From: an uncultured Bacteroidales bacterium
Lineage (GTDB): Bacteria > Bacteroidota > Bacteroidia > Bacteroidales > Paludibacteraceae
Length of the DNA: 64,000 bases
NCBI GenBank assembly: GCA_902762355.1
Contig: CACWNR010000011.1
Span: 1-64,000 of the forward strand
Direction of reading: 5' to 3'
In this document: positions 34,151 to 41,019 of the stretch, in pieces
How the letters are laid out: the number at the start of each line of letters is the position of its first letter
How positions within the stretch are numbered: the first letter of the stretch is position 1
Made by a program: the position numbers and the translations under genes
Notes under the pieces: model-generated
The model's database searches: none
What the model was told of the DNA's origin: nothing
The model's input: only the letters and a program-made list of their open reading frames with translations

Positions 34151-37100
34151 GCTTTTGCAATGCGTCCCATTATGTCGATCTTAACTTTATGTGGGAATAA
34201 ATCAAATAGCGCTCCGCAACTTCTAACTCGATATACTTTCCCCATCTCAACGCTCCATCCTAAATTAACTTTACTTTCATCGCCTTCACCATACTTATCA
34301 TCCACCGTAGTTTCTGTATGATAGCGGAACCAATAATCATTACGAGCTACTTTCTGTACGCGGTATAAATGTTTGTTCAGAGTCGCATAGTCCTTCGCTT
34401 CTATTGCATCATTAAATTCATCTTCCTCCATTCCTAACACAAACATCTCGTTTTCTTGCATGGATAACAGATACGACCAATCGTCTTTAGGTAGTTTTTC
34501 TAAGAACTCTTGTGGTAGATTTTTGCCCATCACACTATCCCAAACGGCATGAGGATTTGCAATAACTATTGGCACACCGTATTTCTTACGCTCCACGGCA
34601 TCCCAGAAACTTACAGGGCTGTCAAATGGTTTTCCATCTTTCTCTTTGTATATAGCAACATGGTGGTTGTTTCCTGTTTTAGCGAAACCTATTGCACGAC
34701 CATAATTGTCATATTTAACAGTCACCATAGATGTATCCAGAAGGGATGTAAAACAGCGAACACTCTTTATTTCCATACCTTCAGCGGAATAAAGTGGTTC
34801 TTTGAAAGCGTCTTTTCCTCGTTCAGCGACACGCTTTTGAACCAAAGCACGAATAGTAGGATCTACGATATTCTCCGGTTTCATGGACGGGTGGTCAAGC
34901 GGATACTTGACAACAAACTTATCGCCTAACTTGCCATATATCGTTTCTTCGGTCAACGCTCCACGCGGCACTTGGAGACCTCGCTGCACTATAGTTTTTT
35001 TACCTCCGTTATAGATAGCACGGCGAGCTGGTGTCGTTACGCGTTTGCCTGCACGGAAGGAAACGAGGATACTATCCACGCTATTAGTAACATCGTCCAC
35101 CGAGAAGTGCGGCTGTTCGAGAATCCATTTCTCCAAGAGTGACTTTTTCTCATTATATACCGTATTTGCTTCCTCTACCTCTTTTAACATCTCTTCACGT
35201 GTAAATTCTGCATTGAGAGAATTCAAACGCTGGATATAGGCTTGGCGCGTGAGAGCAACGGTCAAAGCATCTATTGCATGGTGACGATGGTCAATACGTT
35301 TTGACCAATTCTTAATGCGTTCCTCATCATGTTCTTGTCCGGCATGCTCATAATGAACAATTTCTGTGAGATCTTCCACTTGACGATAACGCGGCAAGTT
35401 AAGCGTATGGAGAATCTCATCATATCCCCATTGGTGACGCAAGAAATCGGTTACACTACCGCCGCTTGTCCACACTTGACGAATACCTTGCTGCAAAATC
35501 TCGACTGCCTTAACTGCGATATATTGGCTTTGACGTAATTGGCGATCAATGAAATCGGTCGGAATATCTGTACGATGCCACAAGAGATGATCACGTTTGG
35601 TTTTACTGATCCGCCCTTCTTTGAACGCCTCATCCACACGCTGTTTGTAGGCTTCTACTTCCGATGCAGGCTTTGTTTCTATATAATCCAGCGCTGTCAT
35701 GTTTCCTTTCTCATGATTACATTCTCGACATGCGCACACTTTATTGCTGAAACTATCATCAAACAAGATACTCCGCGGGATAATATGCTCAATCTCTACA
35801 TCTGCGCCATTCAAGAATTCTGCCAAACTAACCGTCTTGCCGCAGTACATACAACGGTGGTTGCTTTCCTCCCACATCTTATATTTTTGTATACGCGAGC
35901 GTGAAGGACGAATGCCCATATCTTCTATCTTAGCGGCTATCTCTTTGTTAAAGCGTTCGTTCTGATTATTGCGTCTATAGGCTCCTTCACGTTCCTCACG
36001 GCTTTGCTTGAGTTCGCGCGCCAACTCTACCCTCGCCTCATCAATCGGTCCATATTCTTGTTGCAGACGATTCACCAGATTAATCATCTGATTTAGGATC
36101 TTCTCAATAACCGGCTGACGCAATGCGTTCTTTTGTAACAACTCAATGTGCTCTGCCAATGGCCTTGCGTCACGCTCTGCGGCAGTCATCGAATTGGAAT
36201 GGTTGATACCGATCCGCGCGCAAGCCTCGCTATACATCATTCCTTCCATTAAGTATGGAAGCAGACAACGAATGAACTTATGCGATTTATTGGCATACCC
36301 CGGTTTGACAAAATCTATCTTGCACAAGGCATCAATAACTTCTTGATCGTCTATACCGAACTTATTACGTAGCGTCTTGGCTAATTCATCTGCATCTTGT
36401 ATAGAATAAACCGCGTGCCACAATTTGAACAACGGAGTCTCTTCTACTTTCGGACTAACCTGCCAGAACACTTCTGCGGTCTCATCATCTACGGCATCAA
36501 TGCGCTCAATCGGCATTTCCAACCACTCACTATATTTGCCTTTTAGAGCTTTGCGTAATTGGTTCAAGGTCGCGTTGCCTTTGATGCCTTTTCCGATTGC
36601 TTTGCCTCCATACCAACCGTCTTTCTTGGTAATACCGAGTATCTTATAGAGGTCGGTTAGTTTAAGAACTTCGTGTTTACAGAGGTGTTCCACTAGTTGT
36701 CTGCGTTCGTCCAAAGAGAACTTATATCGCTCATTATTGCGGTTAGTCAGCGTTATATTGTTAACCGTCTCCCACATCGCGCAGAGTTGCGCTAAAGGCG
36801 AAGTGCGCGGCGCACATTTAGGATCTCCATAAACGACTTTGCCGTCTTTGGTCTTGTACGGTTTCATCTCAAACTCGCACAAACTCACCAAGTGCTTGCA
36901 CGATTTCAGCGGACGCTGATAAAAGATAATCCTATTACGAAGCGTGTCTATCAATTCGTCGGTCAGCACTTCCGGGTAATAGGCTTTCTGCACCTTTATT
37001 ATCTGGTCAAACTCCGCGATATAGGCTGCACGAGGAAAAACCTTATCCTTAATACGGAATGTATAGTACGGACCATTCCCGCTTTCTACTTTGCTGCGCA

Positions 37101-37626
37101 ATAGTTCCAAATAGAAATGTTGACCAACAGTCTGCTTGGCCTCTTGGATTTCTGCGTAACGTTGATTAACTGCCTCTACGTATTTTGTCTGCTTACTATC
37201 CCCATTATCGTCAGACTTTGCGTGTTTGTAACCGCGTTTCTGATTGATATGATAAAGCACACGACCTATCTGTGGCAACGTCAATTGCTTTCCCTCAGTC
37301 GCAGCATCACTACGTAGTTTCCACAAGTCTATCACATTCTCGTCCATGCGTTCTGGAAACATCCCGTTCTGACGCAACACTTGTGTCAATAATGCGCGGC
37401 GTAACTGATATCGATCGTACCCTTTTCGCGTTGTTCGACGCGCTGTGCGATCTGCATTTTTACTTATCGCTTGTCCTTTGGAGAATTGGTCACTATCATC
37501 TTTGGAAATTGGCACTATACGGCTACCCATGCCGACAATACGTTTCGGCTGATCATCTTCTGTCTCAATCAAGGCCCAACCTATTGAGCCTACACCTAAG
37601 TCTAATCCTAGAATGTGTTTTTTTAT
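34147..37626 (-). CDS. cas9: CRISPR-associated endonuclease Cas9, type II-C, without a standard start codon
   Basis: Read from the ATA codon at 37626-37624 the protein has 1159 residues. It holds RuvC-I KKHILGLDLGVGSIGWAL (Asp about 9), an Arg-rich bridge helix (about 57-80), RuvC-II IDEARVELARELKQS (about 529), an HNH domain with two CxxC pairs (CMYC, CREC) and EIEHIIPRS (His about 614), and RuvC-III DHRHHAIDAL (about 779-788). A C-terminal PAM-recognition region follows. No ATG, GTG or TTG lies between the upstream in-frame stop (TGA near 37687) and RuvC-I. The first such codon, TTG at 37572, would delete the RuvC-I Asp. ATA occupies exactly the expected ATG position (MKKHILGLDLG). Either a rare start is used, or the gene is silenced by a point mutation or sequence error. 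It encodes the crRNA/tracrRNA-guided nuclease. Confidence 0.93.
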   Translation of the reverse strand: MKKHILGLDLGVGSIGWALIETEDDQPKRIVGMGSRIVPISKDDSDQFSKGQAISKNADRTARRTTRKGYDRYQLRRALLTQVLRQNGMFPERMDENVIDLWKLRSDAATEGKQLTLPQIGRVLYHINQKRGYKHAKSDDNGDSKQTKYVEAVNQRYAEIQEAKQTVGQHFYLELLRSKVESGNGPYYTFRIKDKVFPRAAYIAEFDQIIKVQKAYYPEVLTDELIDTLRNRIIFYQRPLKSCKHLVSLCEFEMKPYKTKDGKVVYGDPKCAPRTSPLAQLCAMWETVNNITLTNRNNERYKFSLDERRQLVEHLCKHEVLKLTDLYKILGITKKDGWYGGKAIGKGIKGNATLNQLRKALKGKYSEWLEMPIERIDAVDDETAEVFWQVSPKVEETPLFKLWHAVYSIQDADELAKTLRNKFGIDDQEVIDALCKIDFVKPGYANKSHKFIRCLLPYLMEGMMYSEACARIGINHSNSMTAAERDARPLAEHIELLQKNALRQPVIEKILNQMINLVNRLQQEYGPIDEARVELARELKQSREEREGAYRRNNQNERFNKEIAAKIEDMGIRPSRSRIQKYKMWEESNHRCMYCGKTVSLAEFLNGADVEIEHIIPRSILFDDSFSNKVCACRECNHEKGNMTALDYIETKPASEVEAYKQRVDEAFKEGRISKTKRDHLLWHRTDIPTDFIDRQLRQSQYIAVKAVEILQQGIRQVWTSGGSVTDFLRHQWGYDEILHTLNLPRYRQVEDLTEIVHYEHAGQEHDEERIKNWSKRIDHRHHAIDALTVALTRQAYIQRLNSLNAEFTREEMLKEVEEANTVYNEKKSLLEKWILEQPHFSVDDVTNSVDSILVSFRAGKRVTTPARRAIYNGGKKTIVQRGLQVPRGALTEETIYGKLGDKFVVKYPLDHPSMKPENIVDPTIRALVQKRVAERGKDAFKEPLYSAEGMEIKSVRCFTSLLDTSMVTVKYDNYGRAIGFAKTGNNHHVAIYKEKDGKPFDSPVSFWDAVERKKYGVPIVIANPHAVWDSVMGKNLPQEFLEKLPKDDWSYLLSMQENEMFVLGMEEDEFNDAIEAKDYATLNKHLYRVQKVARNDYWFRYHTETTVDDKYGEGDESKVNLGWSVEMGKVYRVRSCGALFDLFPHKVKIDIMGRIAKA

Positions 37627-37675
37627 AGTTTTAATATTGTTGTTTCTGTGGAGTATAGCAGACTCGAAAGATCTT

Positions 37676-38662
37676 TTAATTTTTCTTATTGATCAGGTTG
37701 ACAACCACCTTTACCATGATATCTTTTTCTTCCGTGCGGCTCTCGGCGATCATTAGCGTGAGCGCCACAAGCGTGTTGTCTGCGATACGTTTATGACCTT
37801 CCGGCGTATAAAGGATGCCGTTCCGATCCATGAACCACAAGAACAGCGTAGCTGCAATACGTTTATTGCCATCTGAGAACGAATGGTTTTTCGTTACTAA
37901 GTACAACAACATCGCGGCTTTCTCCTCCACACTCGGATAGAGTTCTTCGCCACCGAACGTCTGATAGATTTGACCTATACTACTCTTGAACGAATCATCT
38001 TTCTCATTGCCAAACAGCCAACTCTCGCCAAACTTCTCCTTGAGCGAGAGAATGGCCTCCATCGCGTTTTCGTACGTGGCATGGAAGCGTTCTGTACCTT
38101 CGGTGTCGCTGATGGCTAAACGCTGATAGTCGTAATTATCTAAGGTGTCGAGCGCGTACGTATAATCGGTAACAACATTAACCAAATCGCGCGCCTCATT
38201 GGTCGTCAATGCTTCATTTTGTATCGTCTGCTGCAAGACACCGACCAACTGCTTGAGCTCCTGGTATTGCTGAAGTTGCATGTTTGTACGTACAGCATAG
38301 CCTTTGACGAGATAGTCCTTGAGAACTTTGTTGGCCCACTGACGGAATTGAACACCGCGTTGAGACTTAACACGATATCCTATTGAGATGATAACATCAA
38401 GCGTATAAAATGGCACAGGTTTCTTGACTCCATTAACGTGTAAAAAATGCACGTTATTATCGCGAGGCAATTCTCCTTCATTAAAAACATTAATGATATG
38501 ACGACGAATGTTAGACTCTTCTTTGCCAAACAATATTGCCATTTGACTCGTGTTTAGCCACACAGTATCCTGATCCAGCTTAACTTGCAGTTGGATGCTA
38601 TTGTCTGGAGCGGTGTAAATCTCTATACCTGATTGCGGAATATGTTGTGGACTATTTGTCAT
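37676..38662 (-). CDS. RhuM-like protein with C-terminal Fic/DOC domain
   Basis: The 328-residue protein begins with a RhuM virulence-protein domain, including a KilA-N/Bro-like start (QLQVKLDQDTVWLNTSQMAILFGKEESNIRRHI). It ends with a Fic/DOC domain whose catalytic motif is HSFSDGNKRIAATLF (about residues 274-288). Such fusions are common in accessory DNA and often behave like toxins or phage-response proteins. The start MTNSPQ is set by the promoter at 38688-38718. It stops 49 nt upstream of the cas9 reading frame on the same strand without an obvious intervening terminator, so cas9 may depend on its transcription. Confidence 0.9.
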   Translation of the reverse strand: MTNSPQHIPQSGIEIYTAPDNSIQLQVKLDQDTVWLNTSQMAILFGKEESNIRRHIINVFNEGELPRDNNVHFLHVNGVKKPVPFYTLDVIISIGYRVKSQRGVQFRQWANKVLKDYLVKGYAVRTNMQLQQYQELKQLVGVLQQTIQNEALTTNEARDLVNVVTDYTYALDTLDNYDYQRLAISDTEGTERFHATYENAMEAILSLKEKFGESWLFGNEKDDSFKSSIGQIYQTFGGEELYPSVEEKAAMLLYLVTKNHSFSDGNKRIAATLFLWFMDRNGILYTPEGHKRIADNTLVALTLMIAESRTEEKDIMVKVVVNLINKKN

Positions 38663-38687
38663 AGTGCTCAAATCAACTTTGCGACTG

Positions 38688-38718
38688 CAAAGGTACAACA
38701 AAAAATTGTAATATACAA
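38688..38718 (-). promoter_or_regulatory. Promoter of the RhuM-Fic gene (and possibly cas9-cas1)
   Basis: On the minus strand TTG (38718-38716, in CTTGTATAT) and TACCTTTG (38695-38688) are 20 nt apart. No other such box is seen between here and cas9. Confidence 0.75.
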
Positions 38719-38782
38719 GTCTTTTATTGAAAAATTCAAATCTATTTGAAGATTTTGCTTAAAATGCTCAAGAATAGACATC

Positions 38783-38808
38783 AAAAAAGGGTGAGGCACC
38801 GCCCCACC
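38783..38808 (-). terminator. Terminator of the rubredoxin gene
   Basis: GGTGGGG pairs with CCTCACC around CGGTG on the minus strand and is followed by CTTTTTT. Stem and tail closely resemble the tracrRNA terminator. Confidence 0.72.
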
Positions 38809-38819
38809 ATGAAAAAACA

Positions 38820-38954
38820 TTACGCTTCTGAGAACTGATCTTTCCCTACTCCGCAGATGGGGCAAACCCAATCTTCCGGGAGTTCATTAAACGCTTTTCC
38901 TGTTTCGCTGGGGTCATATTCGTACCCGCAGACATCACAAATGTACTTTGCCAT
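38820..38954 (-). CDS. Rubredoxin
   Basis: This 44-residue gene reads [20 protein letters not shown] and ends [21 protein letters not shown]. The four iron ligands are in CDVCG and CPICG, the pattern of short rubredoxins, one-iron electron carriers used in anaerobes for oxygen and peroxide detoxification. It has its own promoter at 38995-39025 and a terminator, so it is a single-gene unit between RhuM-Fic and the divergent SprT-like gene. Confidence 0.96.
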   Translation of the reverse strand: MAKYICDVCGYEYDPSETGKAFNELPEDWVCPICGVGKDQFSEA

Positions 38955-38994
38955 AGTTATAAAATTTTATGTGAATAAGTTTTTATTTCGTCTG

Positions 38995-39025
38995 CAAAGG
39001 TACGAATATCTTTTGGAATATACAA
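38995..39025 (-). promoter_or_regulatory. Promoter of the rubredoxin gene
   Basis: On the minus strand TTG (39025-39023, in TTTGTATAT) and TACCTTTG (39002-38995) are 20 nt apart; the ATG is 40 nt downstream. Confidence 0.78.
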
Positions 39026-39042
39026 ATTATTTGCTCAAAATC

Positions 39043-39073
39043 TTGCATATGTGTAAAAAAAGCAGTACTTTTG
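39043..39073 (+). promoter_or_regulatory. Promoter of the SprT-like gene
   Basis: TTG at 39043-39045 (TTGCATATG) and TACTTTTG at 39066-39073 are 20 nt apart. A GTG start follows after 4 nt, and an alternative GTG after 16 nt. Confidence 0.75.
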
Positions 39074-39077
39074 CAGT

Positions 39078-39731
39078 GTGAAAGCGAGTGTGGAATATAT
39101 TCAGGCGCATTTTGATGCCTATAACCGGCAGTATTTTGGCGGGCAGTTACCGGCAATACCGATTAAATTGAGCCATGCAAAGGGCTTCCTGGGCAAGGTA
39201 ACATTTATGCGAAAGCGGCAAGGTTTGTTCAGAGGATATAGGAATGAAGATTTTGTGCTGCGTATTAATGTGCGTATCGACCTACCGGAAGAACTGGTTC
39301 AGGACACGATTCTGCACGAGATGATTCATTATTATATCGCCGTCAATCAGTTCCAAGACACATCGACGCACGGTCGCCTTTTTCGCGCTGAGATGGCACG
39401 TATCAATAAGGAAGGCAATCGGCATATTACCATTTCTCATCGTCTGAACGAGGAGCAGAAAGCGCAGGCACAGATTCATAAGGTACGCGCGGTCGCAATC
39501 GTGCATTTCTCCGATGGAAAGACAGGTGTAAAGGTGGTCCCAAAACAAGAAAAGCATATCCGTTACTGGCACAAAATGGCGCAGCGCCGTTTTCCGATAG
39601 AGCGTATCGATTGGCATATGACGGACGATCCCTATTTCGCCCAATTCCCTTCGTCTATCGCAATGAAAATCTTTATCATCCCCAAACCGGAAGAATTGCC
39701 GGTGGGAAACCTTACCAAATCGCTTGAATAA
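39078..39731 (+). CDS. SprT-like metalloprotease-domain protein
   Basis: The 217-residue protein has an SprT-like core: FDAYNRQYFGGQLPAIPIKL at the start and the zinc-binding HExxH as ILHEMIHYYI (about residues 75-84). Unlike classical SprT, no C-terminal zinc ribbon with CxxC is present; the C-terminal half is a basic region of unknown role. Family members cleave DNA-protein crosslinks in eukaryotes (Spartan); the bacterial role is unclear. It starts with GTG, either at 39078 (leaderless) or at 39090. Its end overlaps the converging DUF456 gene by 20 bp. Confidence 0.85.
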   Translation: MKASVEYIQAHFDAYNRQYFGGQLPAIPIKLSHAKGFLGKVTFMRKRQGLFRGYRNEDFVLRINVRIDLPEELVQDTILHEMIHYYIAVNQFQDTSTHGRLFRAEMARINKEGNRHITISHRLNEEQKAQAQIHKVRAVAIVHFSDGKTGVKVVPKQEKHIRYWHKMAQRRFPIERIDWHMTDDPYFAQFPSSIAMKIFIIPKPEELPVGNLTKSLE

Positions 39732-40185
39732 GTGCAACGGTCATGAGGCCGCAGGCGATGAGTTTGAGGATGGTACCGAAGAGGATACCGATGAAACTAC
39801 CCCAGCCTGCTTTGAGGGCAGCGCCTAACTCTTTGCCGGCGATGAGTTCGCCAAGGATAGCACCTACGAGCGGGCCAAGAATGACGCCTACTGCACCGAA
39901 GAAAAGTCCGATGAAAACGCCAATAGTGCTACCCCACACTCCCCATTTGGTACCGCCGTAGTGTTTGGTGCCCCAAGCCGGTACGACGTAGTCAAGCACG
40001 GAGATAACGACCACAACGATGCCCCAGATAAGCAAGAATTGCCAAGAGAAATCGACACGGTCGGTAGCTTGTGCGATCCAAAGGCCGACATAGGCAATCG
40101 GCGTGCCAGGGAGTCCGGGCACTATACAACCGATGATACCTATCAGCATCAGGATGAACGCTATGATCAAAAGAAAGATGTCCAT
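39712..40185 (-). CDS. DUF456 membrane protein
   Basis: The 157-residue protein has four to five hydrophobic helices, with the glycine-rich signature GCIVPGLPGTPIAYVGLWI near the start and a second glycine-rich segment GVWGSTIGVFIGLFFGAVGV. These are typical of DUF456, which has no assigned function. It lies 12 nt downstream of the Bax-inhibitor-like gene and is co-transcribed with it. Confidence 0.85.
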   Translation of the reverse strand: MDIFLLIIAFILMLIGIIGCIVPGLPGTPIAYVGLWIAQATDRVDFSWQFLLIWGIVVVVISVLDYVVPAWGTKHYGGTKWGVWGSTIGVFIGLFFGAVGVILGPLVGAILGELIAGKELGAALKAGWGSFIGILFGTILKLIACGLMTVALIQAIW

Positions 40186-40197
40186 TTTTGAGGCGGG

Positions 40198-40905
40198 TTA
40201 TTTCTTTTTACCAAAGAGGCTCAAGAGCTTCAATAATAGGTTGATGAAGTCGAGATAGAGCGATAAAGCACCGAGGAGCGCCAGTTTCATATTGCCCTCG
40301 TTGACCGTTTCCTCATCGAGCATCATCATCCGGATACGCTGGGCGTCATAGACGGTCAGGCCGGCGAAAATGAGTACACCGAGTGCAGAGATCCAGACAC
40401 TGTCCGGATTGCCCATGATAAGGCCGATAACCGAGGCAATGATCAGGCCAAAAAGCGCCATGATCAAGAAGGTACCGAGTTTGGACAGGTCTTTTTTGGT
40501 AACCGTTCCGACAAAAGCCAAGGCCGCAAAAGAGCCGGCGGTGATAAAGAAAATCTCGGCAATACTGCTCAATTCATACACCAGGAAGATGGAACTGAGG
40601 GTGGCTCCGTTCAGCACGCAATAGAGCGTATAGAGGATGGAAGCCGTGCCGAAACTCATCTTGTTGATGGCTGCGCTCAGGACGATCACAAAGACCAATT
40701 CGGCGATGATAAGTCCCCACAAGATAACTTGGGAGCCGAAGATGATCTGCTGCAGTACAGGCGTGGTCGCCACGATCCATGCTACGAGGCCGGTGAGTGC
40801 CAGTCCTCCGGTCATCCAAAGATACACGTCGCGCATCAATTCAGCGACTACTTCTTTTCTTCTCTCATCAATGATGGTTGTTTCCGTTGTCATTAAATTA
40901 TCCAT
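40198..40905 (-). CDS. Bax inhibitor-1/YccA family membrane protein
   Basis: The 235-residue protein begins MDNLMTTETTIIDERR; the longer frame from 40980 would cross the promoter. It has seven hydrophobic helices and the family segments VYLWMTGGLALTGLVAWIVA, FGTASILYTLYCVLNGATLS and LTVYDAQRIRMMM. Members are proposed pH-sensitive calcium leak channels or membrane-protease modulators. It is the first gene of a two-gene unit with DUF456. Confidence 0.9.
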   Translation of the reverse strand: MDNLMTTETTIIDERRKEVVAELMRDVYLWMTGGLALTGLVAWIVATTPVLQQIIFGSQVILWGLIIAELVFVIVLSAAINKMSFGTASILYTLYCVLNGATLSSIFLVYELSSIAEIFFITAGSFAALAFVGTVTKKDLSKLGTFLIMALFGLIIASVIGLIMGNPDSVWISALGVLIFAGLTVYDAQRIRMMMLDEETVNEGNMKLALLGALSLYLDFINLLLKLLSLFGKKK

Positions 40906-40926
40906 GATTGTAATTATTTTGCGCTG

Positions 40927-40957
40927 CAAAGGTACAACAAAAAAATGAGATACGCAA
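40927..40957 (-). promoter_or_regulatory. Promoter of the Bax-inhibitor-like gene
   Basis: On the minus strand TTG (40957-40955, in GTTGCGTATC) and TACCTTTG (40934-40927) are 20 nt apart. It is back to back with the uvrA promoter. Confidence 0.75.
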
Positions 40958-40973
40958 CTATTTGCGGAAATAA

Positions 40974-41005
40974 TTTGCACAATTCAAAAAAAAGCTGTAT
41001 CTTTG
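40974..41005 (+). promoter_or_regulatory. Promoter of uvrA
   Basis: TTTG at 40974-40977 and TATCTTTG at 40998-41005 are 20 nt apart; the ATG follows 14 nt after the box. Confidence 0.78.
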
Positions 41006-41019
41006 CATGATTTTTCAAG

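Noticed and set aside
37572-37574. TTG at 37572 as the real cas9 start
   Set aside because: It would delete the RuvC-I motif, which is perfectly conserved in the frame upstream and therefore under selection until recently.
38783-38812. Second tracrRNA next to the rubredoxin gene, because its terminator resembles that of the tracrRNA
   Set aside because: There is no anti-repeat and no nexus upstream. It is simply the rubredoxin terminator.
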